A stretch of DNA of 64,000 bases from JAGXQV01 sp964505475. GTDB lineage: Bacteria; Pseudomonadota; Gammaproteobacteria; Burkholderiales; Sulfuricellaceae. The position numbers and the translations under genes were made by a program. The notes under the pieces are model-generated. The model searched no databases. It was not told the DNA's origin and saw only the letters and a program-made list of their open reading frames with translations. The stretch is from positions 1 to 64,000 of the forward strand of contig CAZDIJ010000002.1 of assembly GCA_964505475.1 (NCBI GenBank), given 5' to 3'. Shown here one piece after another: positions 19,055-28,159 of this stretch; the first letter of the stretch is position 1; each line of letters begins with the position of its first letter.

Positions 19055-19504
19055 TTAGCTGATGCCGACTACCGATACGGTGATGCTCGCCGTCACATCG
19101 TGATGCAGGGCGATGTCGATCGGGTAGTCGCCGATCTGCTTGAGGTGGCCGTTGGGCAAGCGGATTTCCGCCTTGGACACTTCGATGCCTTGGCCTTTCA
19201 GCGCATCGGAGATGTCGATGTTGGTCACGGAGCCGAACAGCTTGCCGTCCACGCCGGCCTTCTGGCTGATCTGCACGGTCATGCCTTCGAGCTTCCCGGC
19301 GCGTGCCTGGGCTTGCGCCAGGATTTCGGCCTGCTGCTTTTCCAGTTCGGCGCGACGCGCTTCGAATTCGGCCATGTTCTTGGGAGTGGCGCGCTTGGCC
19401 TTGCCCTGCGGCACCAGGAAATTGCGGCCATAGCCATCCTTGACCTTGACCACGTCGCCCAACTGGCCGAGGTTGGCCACTTTTTCCAACAGAATAACTT
19501 GCAT
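19055..19504 (-). CDS. rplI: 50S ribosomal protein L9
   Basis: 149 residues, the standard length. It begins MQVILLEKVANLGQLGDVVKVKDGYGRN, the conserved N-terminal rRNA-binding domain, followed by the long central helix and the C-terminal domain. It is the last gene of rpsF-priB-rpsR-rplI, 15 bases after rpsR, and is closed by a strong terminator. Confidence 0.98.
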   Translation of the reverse strand: MQVILLEKVANLGQLGDVVKVKDGYGRNFLVPQGKAKRATPKNMAEFEARRAELEKQQAEILAQAQARAGKLEGMTVQISQKAGVDGKLFGSVTNIDISDALKGQGIEVSKAEIRLPNGHLKQIGDYPIDIALHHDVTASITVSVVGIS

Positions 19505-19519
19505 CTTCGCAGCTCCCTA

Positions 19520-19783
19520 TTAATGCTGATCGGTATAAGGCAACAAAGCCAGGAAACGGGCGCGCTTGATGGCGGTGCCCAACTGGCGCTGGTAGCGCGA
19601 CTTGGTGCCGGTGATGCGCGACGGGATGATCTTGCCGTTTTCGGCGATGAAATCCTTGAGGATTTCCACATCCTTGTAGTCAACGTGTTCGATCTTCTCC
19701 GCGGTGAAACGGCAGTATTTGCGGCGTTTGAACATGCTGCGGTTGTTCGGCCGTTTGTCTTTCGGTTTAGTCGGGCGAGGCAT
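19520..19783 (-). CDS. rpsR: 30S ribosomal protein S18
   Basis: 87 residues with the S18 core KYCRFTAEKIEHVDYKD, ENGKIIPSRITGT and RYQRQLGTAIKRARFLALLPY. It pairs with S6 on the 30S platform. An AGAAAGG site precedes the ATG, and priB ends 2 bases before it. The N-terminal extension (PRPTKPKDKRPNNRS) is slightly longer than in E. coli. Confidence 0.98.
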   Translation of the reverse strand: MPRPTKPKDKRPNNRSMFKRRKYCRFTAEKIEHVDYKDVEILKDFIAENGKIIPSRITGTKSRYQRQLGTAIKRARFLALLPYTDQH

Positions 19784-19785
19784 AA

Positions 19786-20094
19786 TTAACCTTTCTCTTC
19801 AATCAATTCAATCTTGTTCACATGCAACACCAGTTGCGGACTGTTCAGGCTGCGGCGGGAAAGAAACCCCTGCAATACCACCCGGTCTCCGGTTTTCAGC
19901 TTCAATCCGGCATGCGCCGGTTCGCCGATCGCCATCGCCGGGACTACGCACTGCACTTGCCGTTTCGCGCCGGCTTCCACCTGCTCCGAAACGTGCGCAA
20001 CCCTGAAATTCAGTACCGGCAGGCCGGCGGGGGTATGGCGCAAGGCGCCGATTTCGATGATTTCCCCGCCCAAGCCGACCTGGTTGGCTTGCAC
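19786..20094 (-). CDS. priB: Primosomal replication protein N (PriB)
   Basis: 102 residues of single-stranded-DNA-binding OB fold, between rpsF and rpsR as in other Proteobacteria. It takes part in PriA-dependent replication restart. Recognisable features are LPVLNFRVAHVSEQVEAG near residue 25, FLSRRSLNSPQLVLHVNKIELIE at the C-terminus, and length. It starts at a GTG 7 bases after the rpsF stop with no clear ribosome binding site, so translation is probably coupled to rpsF. Confidence 0.92.
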   Translation of the reverse strand: MQANQVGLGGEIIEIGALRHTPAGLPVLNFRVAHVSEQVEAGAKRQVQCVVPAMAIGEPAHAGLKLKTGDRVVLQGFLSRRSLNSPQLVLHVNKIELIEEKG

Positions 20095-20101
20095 CTAAAT
20101 A

Positions 20102-20506
20102 TTAGGCCGCAACGGGGGCGGCGGCTTCCTGGGGAGCGGCGGGCGCTTCGGCTTTCACCTCGGGCTGCGCTTCCATGGAGCGGGATTTCTCCTCGCGCAT
20201 CATCGGCGACGGCGTGCTGATCGCGGCATCCATCTTCATGGTCAGATGACGCAGCACGGCATCGTTGAACTTGAATGCGTGCTCCAGTTCGTCCAGGGTT
20301 TCCTGATCGCACTCGATGTTCATCAGCACATAATGCGCCTTGTGAATTTTCTGGATCGGGTAGGCCAACTGACGGCGCCCCCAGTCTTCGAGGCGATGGA
20401 TCGCGCCGCTCTTGGAAGCGATCAGCGCACGGTAGCGCTCGACCATGGCCGGCACCTGTTCGCTCTGATCGGGGTGAACGATAAATACGATCTCGTAGTG
20501 TCGCAT
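20102..20506 (-). CDS. rpsF: 30S ribosomal protein S6
   Basis: 134 residues starting MRHYEIVFIVHPDQSEQVP, with AAGGAG before the ATG; the 11 codons upstream in frame are leader sequence. It has the conserved S6 core (GAIHRLEDWGRRQLAYPI, KAHYVLMNIE) and an acidic/alanine-rich tail (EVKAEAPAAPQEAAAPVAA). It is first in the rpsF-priB-rpsR-rplI operon and forms the S6:S18 heterodimer, which in many bacteria also binds the operon leader. Confidence 0.98.
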   Translation of the reverse strand: MRHYEIVFIVHPDQSEQVPAMVERYRALIASKSGAIHRLEDWGRRQLAYPIQKIHKAHYVLMNIECDQETLDELEHAFKFNDAVLRHLTMKMDAAISTPSPMMREEKSRSMEAQPEVKAEAPAAPQEAAAPVAA

Positions 20507-20527
20507 GTATTCTCCTTGTGGATAATA

Positions 20528-20553
20528 GCCTCCCGGCATGCGGACGGTGAGGC
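20528..20553 (-). promoter_or_regulatory. Candidate S6:S18-binding leader hairpin of rpsF
   Basis: On the minus strand GCCTC (20553-20549) pairs with GAGGC (20532-20528), with an inner CCG/CGG stem and a 9-base loop containing another CCG. The hairpin lies in the ~60-base leader 22-47 bases before the rpsF ATG. Bacterial rpsF leaders often carry a structured S6:S18 site with a conserved CCG; identity here is inferred from position and these pairings. Confidence 0.45.
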
Positions 20554-20572
20554 AAGGGTTGAAAAACCGGCA

Positions 20573-20601
20573 ATTTTACGCAGAAATCCGAGGAAAATCA
20601 A
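20573..20601 (-). promoter_or_regulatory. Promoter of the rpsF operon
   Basis: On the minus strand TTGATT (20601-20596), 17-base spacer, TAAAAT (20578-20573). The -10 is 5 of 6 and the spacing is ideal, with the start predicted near 20566, about 60 bases before the rpsF ATG. Confidence 0.7.
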
Positions 20602-20679
20602 ATCGGATTGTGGAAGCAATCAAATTTCCCCATGCGGGGAAGCGGATCGGGGATGGGAAGCCCGATTATCCAGACAAAC

Positions 20680-21041
20680 TCAGCTTCGGGTTTCTTGCAG
20701 AATGGCAAGCAGCTTGCCTTCCAGCTTCGGCAGCGATTGCCGCACGGTATCCCAGACCACATTCAGATCAATGTCGAAATAACCGTGAGCCATACGGTTG
20801 CTCATTCCGCGCATTTGTCGCCAAGGAACATCCGGGTAACGCGCCGCCCATTCCGGGTAGTCGTTTCCTATCTGAGTGGCGGCTTCTCCAACCACAAGGA
20901 TATTGAGTATTACCGCCTGCTGCGTTTTCTTGTCGGCGATGAAACCTCTCCGCTCATGCCCTCGACATAACTTCTCACCAGTCGGATGACCTCGATCATG
21001 TGCTCGACGTAGTCCGGTTGCCGCAAGGGCTGTGCATTCAT
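20680..21041 (-). pseudogene. hepT: HepT-like toxin (HEPN family, DUF86), broken by a -1 frameshift
   Basis: The ATG at 21041 opens MNAQPLRQPDYVEHMIEVIR and LVRSYVEGMSGE. The frame then shifts, and FIADKKTQQAVILNILVVGEAA continues to the C-terminal RQMRGMSNRMAHGYFDIDL and the stop at 20680. The HEPN RNase motif (R...NRMAH) is intact in the second frame. Between GAG (20948-20946) and TTC (20943-20941) only two bases remain, so one is missing. The span of 362 bases is 121 codons less one base. The start overlaps the mntA stop (ATGA). HepT is the RNase/HEPN toxin of the MntA-HepT system. Without the shift it would be a normal-sized HepT; as it stands it is inactive unless rescued. Confidence 0.82.
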
Positions 21042-21329
21042 ATCGGGCTGGCTTCCCGCAACACCTGTTGGCGGAACTTGACGGGTAAATCGCCCGGCGT
21101 CAGCACATCCGCACGAACTCCCAGCGGGTCTTCCAGCTCGACCTGAATAGCCCCCAAATCCAGCAAGGTGGTTCCCGGCAGAGTATCCACCAGCAGATCC
21201 AGGTCACTCTGCTCCGTGTCGCCGCCATGCAGTGCGGAGCCGAAGATGCGAGGACGGGCGGCGCGATGGGCTTGCCACGATGTGCAGAATCTGTTCGCGG
21301 TTCCTGGCCAGCAATTCAGAAGGTTTCAT
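21038..21329 (-). pseudogene. mntA: MntA-like antitoxin nucleotidyltransferase, broken by a +1 frameshift
   Basis: It starts MKPSELLARNREQILHIVAS, then one extra C shifts the frame (run of three Gs at 21268-21270 on the plus strand). In the corrected frame it reads RIFGSALHGGDTEQSDLDLL, the minimal nucleotidyltransferase motif GSx(10)DxD, then LEDPLGVRADVLTPGDLP and a stop overlapping hepT. The 292-base span is 97 codons plus one base. MntA-type proteins neutralise HepT by adding AMP. The uncorrected frame stops after about 41 residues. Both partners of the pair carry one indel. Confidence 0.82.
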
Positions 21330-21441
21330 CGCATTTTTCTCTGGTGATTTACCTTGTTGGTTGGAAGTGACGAAAAGAATAAGCGATACAGTACCTAACG
21401 CATGCAAGCCATTCAAGCACATCCATACTTGCGGATGCGGT

Positions 21442-22179
21442 TTATGCCAAACTCCGTTGCCGCCGCGTTTCATACAGGCAAATCCCGCTCGCCACCGACA
21501 CGTTCAGGCTTTCCACGCTGCCGTGCATCGGGATGCGCGCCAACTGGTCGCAGGTTTCGCGGGTCAGGCGGCGCAACCCTTCGCCTTCGGCGCCGAGCAC
21601 CCAGACGATGGCGCCGTCGAGCTTGAGGGTGTGCAGGTCATGCTCGGCTTCGCTGGCCATGCCGACCGCCCAGATGTGTTCGTCGCGCAGATCGCGCAGG
21701 GTGCGCGAGAGATTGGTGACGGTGATGAAGGGTACGGTCTCCGCCGCGCCGGAGGCGACTTTGCGTACCGTGGCGTTGAGGCCGACGGCGCGGTCTTTGG
21801 GGGCGATGACGGCATGCACGCCCATGGCGTCGGCCACCCGCAGGCAGGCGCCGAGGTTGTGCGGGTCCTGCACGCCATCGAGCGCCAGCAGCAGCGCCGG
21901 TTCGCTGAGCTTCTCCAGCACGTCGTGGATGTCCTGGTATTGCGGCAACGCGGCCACCATGGCGACTACGCCTTGATGGCGGGCATGACCGGATAGGTTG
22001 TCGAGACGGTGACGTTCGGCCAGGATGACGCGGATGTTGTTCTCCCCGGCCAGGCGCAGCAAATCCTGCATGCGCCCATCCTGGCGCTCGCGTTCCACGT
22101 AAAGCTCGCTCACCCCCTGCGGGTTGTGGCGGATGCGGCTGATAACGGCGTGAAAACCATAGATCAGAACCCCGCTCAC
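21442..22179 (-). CDS. rlmB: 23S rRNA (guanosine(2251)-2'-O)-methyltransferase RlmB
   Basis: 245 residues of the SpoU/TrmH (SPOUT) family. An N-terminal substrate-binding domain (LIYGFHAVISRIRHNPQGV) is followed by the knotted AdoMet domain with motifs LLLALDGVQDPHNLGACLR, VWVLGAEGEGLRR and SLNVSVASGICLYE. It 2'-O-methylates the 23S rRNA P-loop. Its start overlaps the rnr stop by 4 bases; the rnr-rlmB pair is conserved across Proteobacteria, which fixes the name over the second SpoU protein at 49929. Confidence 0.95.
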   Translation of the reverse strand: MSGVLIYGFHAVISRIRHNPQGVSELYVERERQDGRMQDLLRLAGENNIRVILAERHRLDNLSGHARHQGVVAMVAALPQYQDIHDVLEKLSEPALLLALDGVQDPHNLGACLRVADAMGVHAVIAPKDRAVGLNATVRKVASGAAETVPFITVTNLSRTLRDLRDEHIWAVGMASEAEHDLHTLKLDGAIVWVLGAEGEGLRRLTRETCDQLARIPMHGSVESLNVSVASGICLYETRRQRSLA

Positions 22180-24434
22180 CGCCCTTTCCCCGTCTTTTTG
22201 CCGCCACCGGTCTTGGCGCCGCGCTTGCGCGCCGGTTGATTTTCTTCCCCGACCTCGACGGACGCTGGTTCCAGCGGGTCGAACTGGAAGTCGATCTTGG
22301 CCGATTCGAGATCGACCCGAATCACCTTGACACGCACTCGGTCGCCCAGGCGGAAGCGCTGGCCGGTACGCTCGCCGAGCAGGTGATGCTTGGCGGCGTC
22401 GAAGTGGAAATAATCCTTGCCGAGGTCGGTGATGTGCACCAGCCCTTCCACGTAGATGTCGTCGAGCGCGACGAAGATGCCGAAGCCGGTGACGCTGCTG
22501 ACGCTACCCTCGAAGCTCTCGCCGATCTTGTCCTGCATGTAGTAGCACTTGAGCCAGGCTTCGACATCGCGCGTGGCGTCGTCGGCGCGGCGCTCGGTCA
22601 TCGAGCAGCGCACCCCGAGTTCCGCCCATTTGCCCGGCTTGTATTTCTCGCCGTCGAGCACCGCCTTGATGGCGCGATGCACCAGCAGATCGGGATAGCG
22701 GCGGATTGGCGAGGTGAAGTGGGTGTAGGATTCATAGGCCAAGCCGAAGTGGCCGACGTTGTCCGGGCTGTACACCGCCTGTTGCAGGGAGCGCAGCATC
22801 ACCGTCTGCAACAATTGTTCGTCGGGACGCCCCTTGACCTTTTCCAGGAGTTGGGCGTAATCCTTGGCATGGGGATCGTCGCCGCCGGAAAGCCCCAAGC
22901 CGAATTCCTTGAGGAATTCGCGGAGATTTTCCAGTTTTTCCGGGGTCGGGCCTTCGTGGATGCGATACAGGGTGGGATGCTGGTGCTCCTGGAGGAAATC
23001 CGAGGCGCACACGTTGGCCGCCAGCATGCATTCCTCGATCAGGCGGTGGGCGTCGTTGCGGTGTACCGGCACGATGCGTTCGATCTTGCCCTCTTCGTTG
23101 AAGATCATCTGGGTTTCGATGGTCTCGAAGTCGATCGCCCCGCGCACCCCGCGCTCCTTGAGCAGCACCTTGAACAATGCGTTGAGGTTCTTGATGTGCG
23201 GCAGTTGCGCCGCATACTGTTTGGCCTCCTCGCCCTCCTCGTCCGCCAGCATCGCCGCCACCTTGTTGTAGGTGAGGCGCGCATGCGACCACATCACCGC
23301 CGGGTAGAAGCGGTAGTTCTTGATCTTGCCGGTGGTGCCGACATTCATTTCGCACACCATGCACAGCCGATCCACTTCCGGGTTGAGGGAGCACAGGCCG
23401 TTGGAAAGCTCTTCCGGCAGCATGGGGATGACGCGGCGCGGAAAATACACCGAATTGCCGCGTTCGTAGGCTTCCCGGTCGAGCGCATCGCCAGGCTGGA
23501 CGTAATGGCTGACATCGGCGATGGCGACGTAGAGCTTCCAGCCCTTGCCGCTCGGCTCGCAGTACACGGCGTCGTCGAAATCGCGCGCGGTTTCGCCGTC
23601 GATGGTCACCAGCGGCAGATGGCGGATGTCCTCGCGGCCGTTGATGTCCTTCTTCAACACCGTGGGCTTGAATTTTTTTGCGGCCTTGACCACTTCCGTC
23701 GGAAATTCGTGCGGCAGATCGTGCTTACGCAGGGCAATCTCGATTTCCATGCCGGGGTCGGCGTAGTTGCCGAGCACCTCGACCACCCTGCCGATCGGCT
23801 GGGCATGCTTGCTCGGCTGCTCGACGATTTCCACCGTGACCACTTGGCCGTGCTTGGCCTTATGGATTTCGTTGGCCGGGATCAGGATGTCCTGGCTGAT
23901 GCGGCGGTTTTCCGCGACCGCGAAGTACACGCCGTGGTCGTTGTAGAGACGACCGACCAAGCGGGCATTGGCGCGTTCCAGCACCTCGACGATGCTGCCT
24001 TCCGGGCGTCCGCGCCGGTCGGTTCCGGTAACCCGCGCCATGGCGCGGTCACCGTGCAGCACCTTGTCCATCTGCTTGGCGTTGAGGAACAGATCCTCGC
24101 CGCCATCGTCGGGAACAAGAAAACCATAGCCATCGGGATGGCCGTGCACCCTGCCCTTGATGAGATCGAGCTTGTCGACCATGCAGATCGCGCCCTTGCG
24201 GTTGCGCATGAGCTGGCCATCGCGCTCCATCGCGCCGAGGCGGCGGGCGAAGAGTTCGCGCTCGGTTTTACGGATGTCGAGCAGGCCTGCCAGTTCTTCC
24301 TCGGTAACCGGCACCCCTTGTTGGGTAAGTATCTGCAAAATGAATTCGCGGCTCGGCAAGGGATGTTCGTACTGGGCGCGTTCGCGCTCCAGATAGGGGT
24401 CTTGCTCGCGGATTTTATGTTTCTTCGTTGACAA
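22176..24434 (-). CDS. rnr: Ribonuclease R
   Basis: 752 residues. Order: winged-helix N-terminus, two cold-shock domains (GYGFLVPDDGGEDLF), the RNB catalytic domain with DFDDAVY and the metal-binding region VAIADVSHYVQPGDALD, an S1 domain (FGIFVALDDIYVEGLVHI) and a short Lys/Arg-rich tail (ARKRGAKTGGGKKTGK). It is a 3'-5' exoribonuclease that degrades structured RNA. It starts at a TTG with AGGA about 11 bases upstream. That codon lies inside the -35 box of the divergent tRNA-Leu promoter. Confidence 0.97.
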   Translation of the reverse strand: MSTKKHKIREQDPYLERERAQYEHPLPSREFILQILTQQGVPVTEEELAGLLDIRKTERELFARRLGAMERDGQLMRNRKGAICMVDKLDLIKGRVHGHPDGYGFLVPDDGGEDLFLNAKQMDKVLHGDRAMARVTGTDRRGRPEGSIVEVLERANARLVGRLYNDHGVYFAVAENRRISQDILIPANEIHKAKHGQVVTVEIVEQPSKHAQPIGRVVEVLGNYADPGMEIEIALRKHDLPHEFPTEVVKAAKKFKPTVLKKDINGREDIRHLPLVTIDGETARDFDDAVYCEPSGKGWKLYVAIADVSHYVQPGDALDREAYERGNSVYFPRRVIPMLPEELSNGLCSLNPEVDRLCMVCEMNVGTTGKIKNYRFYPAVMWSHARLTYNKVAAMLADEEGEEAKQYAAQLPHIKNLNALFKVLLKERGVRGAIDFETIETQMIFNEEGKIERIVPVHRNDAHRLIEECMLAANVCASDFLQEHQHPTLYRIHEGPTPEKLENLREFLKEFGLGLSGGDDPHAKDYAQLLEKVKGRPDEQLLQTVMLRSLQQAVYSPDNVGHFGLAYESYTHFTSPIRRYPDLLVHRAIKAVLDGEKYKPGKWAELGVRCSMTERRADDATRDVEAWLKCYYMQDKIGESFEGSVSSVTGFGIFVALDDIYVEGLVHITDLGKDYFHFDAAKHHLLGERTGQRFRLGDRVRVKVIRVDLESAKIDFQFDPLEPASVEVGEENQPARKRGAKTGGGKKTGKGR

Positions 24435-24456
24435 AATATGTTTTTCCTATTAAAGT
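24428..24456 (+). promoter_or_regulatory. Promoter of the tRNA-Leu gene
   Basis: A perfect TTGACA (24428-24433), 17 bases, TAAAGT (24451-24456), then GCGCGC. The GC-rich discriminator is typical of stringently controlled stable-RNA promoters. The predicted start is near 24463, 10 bases before the mature tRNA. The -35 box overlaps the rnr start codon. Confidence 0.7.
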
Positions 24457-24472
24457 GCGCGCTTCCTGAATT

Positions 24473-24559
24473 GCCCAGATGGCGGAATTGGTAGACGCAC
24501 TAGGTTCAGGTCCTAGCGGTGGCAACACTGTGGAGGTTCGAGTCCTCTTCTGGGCACCA
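24473..24559 (+). tRNA. tRNA-Leu (anticodon CAG), CCA encoded
   Basis: 87 bases including CCA. The acceptor stem GCCCAGA pairs with TCTGGGC, followed by A and CCA. The anticodon stem CTAGG/CCTAG encloses the loop TTCAGGT, giving anticodon CAG, which reads CUG. The long variable arm (CGGTGGCAACACTG) fits a class II tRNA-Leu, and GGTTCGAGTCC is the T-arm. It stands alone between rnr and purA. Confidence 0.97.
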
Positions 24560-24562
24560 CAC

Positions 24563-24598
24563 AAAAAAGGGCTGGTCATTCGACCAGCCCTTTTTATT

Positions 24599-24600
<2 letters not shown>
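24563..24600. terminator. Bidirectional intrinsic terminator between tRNA-Leu and purA
   Basis: AAAAAAGGGCTGGTC, loop ATTC, GACCAGCCCTTTTT. The stem is perfect over 14 bp with A- and T-runs on opposite sides, so it works for tRNA-Leu on the plus strand and for the hfq...purA operon on the minus strand. The purA stop codon overlaps its edge. Confidence 0.92.
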
Positions 24601-25909
<1,309 letters not shown>

Positions 25910-25921
25910 GCTCGATATTCC

Positions 25922-27079
25922 CTAAATATTCACTAATTTCCACAAACCGTCCTGTGCCACCAGCATCCGGTCGCACTCATATTCGCCGCGCTGCGTTTCA
26001 TGTCCGGGCAGGTCGGTGACGACCATTTCGCCCTGGGCGCGCAAAGTGGCGATTGTATCCTGTAACTCTGCATCCTGGGTATAAGGCGCCAATATCCCTT
26101 TCGGCAAGGCCGGGGCAGCCAGACCTTCGCACAGGCTACGCAGATCCATGCTGAAACCGGTGGCCGGACGGGCGCGCCCGAACGCCTGCCCAACTTCGTC
26201 GTAGCGCCCGCCCTGGGCGATGGCGTTGTGCCAGCCCTCGGCGTAGGCGGCGAAAACCACCCCGCTGTGATAGTGGTAGCCGCGCAATTCAGCCAGGTCG
26301 ATGCACAAATGCGCCACCTTGCCATGCAGCCGTCCGGCAATGCTGGAGAGGTCGTCGAGCGCCTCGCCGATTCCGGGGAAATCCGGCAATTGCCGCCGCG
26401 CCTCCTCAAGGACGGCGGGAGAACCGTACAGCCTGGGCAGCAGGCACAGCGCTTCGCGCACTGGACGATCCAGCGTTTGCGCCAATTCGGCGAGGGCGGT
26501 GCCGTCCTTGCCTTGCAGGGCGCAGAACAGCTCCGCCTCCAATTCCGCCGGCGCTTGGCCGTGCTTCATCAGGCAGCGGAAAATACCGACATGCCCAATG
26601 TCCAGGTGGACTTTGGTTACTCCGGCGATGCGCAAGGCATCCAGCATCAGTTGCTGAATTTCCGCATCGGCTTCGATGCCGGCATGGCCGAACAATTCGG
26701 CGCCGATCTGTAGCGGTTCGCGGGTTTTCATCAAACCGTCGGGCAAGGTATGCACCACGCTGGCGGCATAGCACAAGCGCGTGACCCCCTGCCGGTTGAG
26801 CAGATGCGCATCAATGCGCGCCGCCTGCGGCGTGATGTCGGCGCGCAGCCCCATGGTTTTGCCGCTCAACTGATCGACCAGCTTGAAAGTCTTGGTGTCC
26901 ATGTCGTGGCCGGTGCCGGTCAGCAACGACGGCAGGTATTCCAGCAGCGGCGGCACGATCAGCCGGTAACCGTGGCCGTGGAAGGTATCCAGCAAGCGGC
27001 GGCGGAGGTTTTCGATATGCCAGGCTTGTGCCGGCAGGATGTCTTCGACGTTTTCGGGAAGCAGCCAGTTATGCGTCAT
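25922..27079 (-). CDS. hisZ: ATP phosphoribosyltransferase regulatory subunit HisZ
   Basis: 385 residues related to the catalytic core of histidyl-tRNA synthetase (VPPLLEYLPSLLTGTG, LVDQLSGKTMGLRADITPQAARI) but without the tRNA-binding domain and with degenerate histidine-synthetase motifs. It is the regulatory partner of short-form HisG, the first enzyme of histidine synthesis; hisG is not in the window. It lies 3 bases after the DUF2065 gene and next to purA, as in related genomes. The true hisS is separately present at 37892. Confidence 0.94.
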   Translation of the reverse strand: MTHNWLLPENVEDILPAQAWHIENLRRRLLDTFHGHGYRLIVPPLLEYLPSLLTGTGHDMDTKTFKLVDQLSGKTMGLRADITPQAARIDAHLLNRQGVTRLCYAASVVHTLPDGLMKTREPLQIGAELFGHAGIEADAEIQQLMLDALRIAGVTKVHLDIGHVGIFRCLMKHGQAPAELEAELFCALQGKDGTALAELAQTLDRPVREALCLLPRLYGSPAVLEEARRQLPDFPGIGEALDDLSSIAGRLHGKVAHLCIDLAELRGYHYHSGVVFAAYAEGWHNAIAQGGRYDEVGQAFGRARPATGFSMDLRSLCEGLAAPALPKGILAPYTQDAELQDTIATLRAQGEMVVTDLPGHETQRGEYECDRMLVAQDGLWKLVNI

Positions 27080-27082
27080 GAT

Positions 27083-27280
27083 TCAAGTGCCGGACCAGCC
27101 GGCCAGATAGAGCAGCAGCACGCCGCCCAGCATGGAGGACAATCCGATGAAGCGTAATTGCCCATCGGACATCTCCGTCATTTTTCGGAAAGTTTCGCGC
27201 CATGCCGCGGGCGCCAGAAACGGCAGAATCCCCTCGATCACCAGCATCAACGCCACCGCGGCCAATAGATTCGATTCCAC
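27083..27280 (-). CDS. DUF2065 family small inner-membrane protein (YjeT-like)
   Basis: 65 residues with two membrane segments (LLAAVALMLVIEGILPFLAP and GLSSMLGGVLLLYLAGW) separated by RETFRKMTEMSDGQLRFIG, the DUF2065 signature. It sits between hflC and hisZ, the normal place for this family. Its function is unknown; position next to HflKC suggests a membrane-quality role but nothing in the sequence proves that. Confidence 0.88.
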   Translation of the reverse strand: MESNLLAAVALMLVIEGILPFLAPAAWRETFRKMTEMSDGQLRFIGLSSMLGGVLLLYLAGWSGT

Positions 27281-27292
27281 CGCAACGCCGGT

Positions 27293-28159
27293 TTACTTGC
27301 CCGGCGCCTTCAAATACTTGAAGAACTCAGAGCTCGGGTCGAGCACCAGGATGTCGCTCTTGTTTTTGAAGGTCTGGCGGTAGGCTTCCATGCTGCGGTA
27401 GAAGGCATAGAATTCGGGATTCTGCGAATAGGCATCGGCATAAATCGCCGCCGCCTTGGCGTCGCCCTCGCCCTTGGCGCGCTGCGCATCGCGGTAAGCC
27501 TCGGCAAGGATCACCTCACGCTGGCGATCGGCATCGGCACGGATCTTCTCCGCCTCGCCGGCGCCGGTAGAACGCAATTCATTGGCCACCCGCTTGCGCT
27601 CGGCCTCCATGCGCTGGTACACCGATTCGCTGACTTCCTGCGGCAAATCGACGCGCTTGATGCGCACGTCAAGCACCTGCACGCCGATCATGCGGGCATC
27701 CTGGTCGGCTTTCTGGCGCAGGATTTCCATGATCTGATCGCGCTGCCCCGAAACCACGTCATGCACCGTGCGCTTGCCAAATTCGGCGCGCAGGCTGTCG
27801 TTCACGGTTTGGAACAGACGGGTTCTGGCGCGCGCTTCATCACCGCCGACGCTGACGTAATACTTCTTGACATCGACGATGCGCCACTTGACGAAGGAAT
27901 CCACCAGGACGTTTTTCTTTTCCGAGGTGATGAATCGTTCCGGTTCGTTGGTATCCAGGGTCAGCACCCGGCTATCGAAGTAACGGATGTTTTGCAGGAA
28001 CGGAATCTTGAAATACAAGCCGGGCTGGGTTTTGACATCGACAATCTCGCCCAACTGGAAAATGATCGCGTTTTGCCGCTGGTCCACGGTATAAGCCGTC
28101 AGGCTGACCAGAACGAACAGCGCGATCAGTCCGCTCAATATGGCGTTCAAATGTTTCAT
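27293..28159 (-). CDS. hflC: HflC, FtsH protease modulator
   Basis: 288 residues: one N-terminal membrane segment (LNAILSGLIALFVLVSLTAYTV), an SPFH/prohibitin domain (QNAIIFQLGEIVDVKTQPGLYFKIPF) and a coiled-coil C-terminus (ERKRVANELRSTGAGEAEKIRADADRQ is typical HflC). With HflK it forms the periplasmic-side cage that modulates FtsH. The start overlaps the hflK stop by 4 bases. Confidence 0.96.
   Translation of the reverse strand: MKHLNAILSGLIALFVLVSLTAYTVDQRQNAIIFQLGEIVDVKTQPGLYFKIPFLQNIRYFDSRVLTLDTNEPERFITSEKKNVLVDSFVKWRIVDVKKYYVSVGGDEARARTRLFQTVNDSLRAEFGKRTVHDVVSGQRDQIMEILRQKADQDARMIGVQVLDVRIKRVDLPQEVSESVYQRMEAERKRVANELRSTGAGEAEKIRADADRQREVILAEAYRDAQRAKGEGDAKAAAIYADAYSQNPEFYAFYRSMEAYRQTFKNKSDILVLDPSSEFFKYLKAPGK

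Noticed and set aside
20628..20639. CCCC-ATGC-GGGG hairpin downstream of hepT
   Set aside because: Only 4 bp with no T-run on either strand; too weak to call a terminator.
22236..24431. 731-codon plus-strand ORF opposite rnr
   Set aside because: It is a frame shadow of rnr in high-GC coding DNA. The translation has no domain, and rnr explains the region completely.
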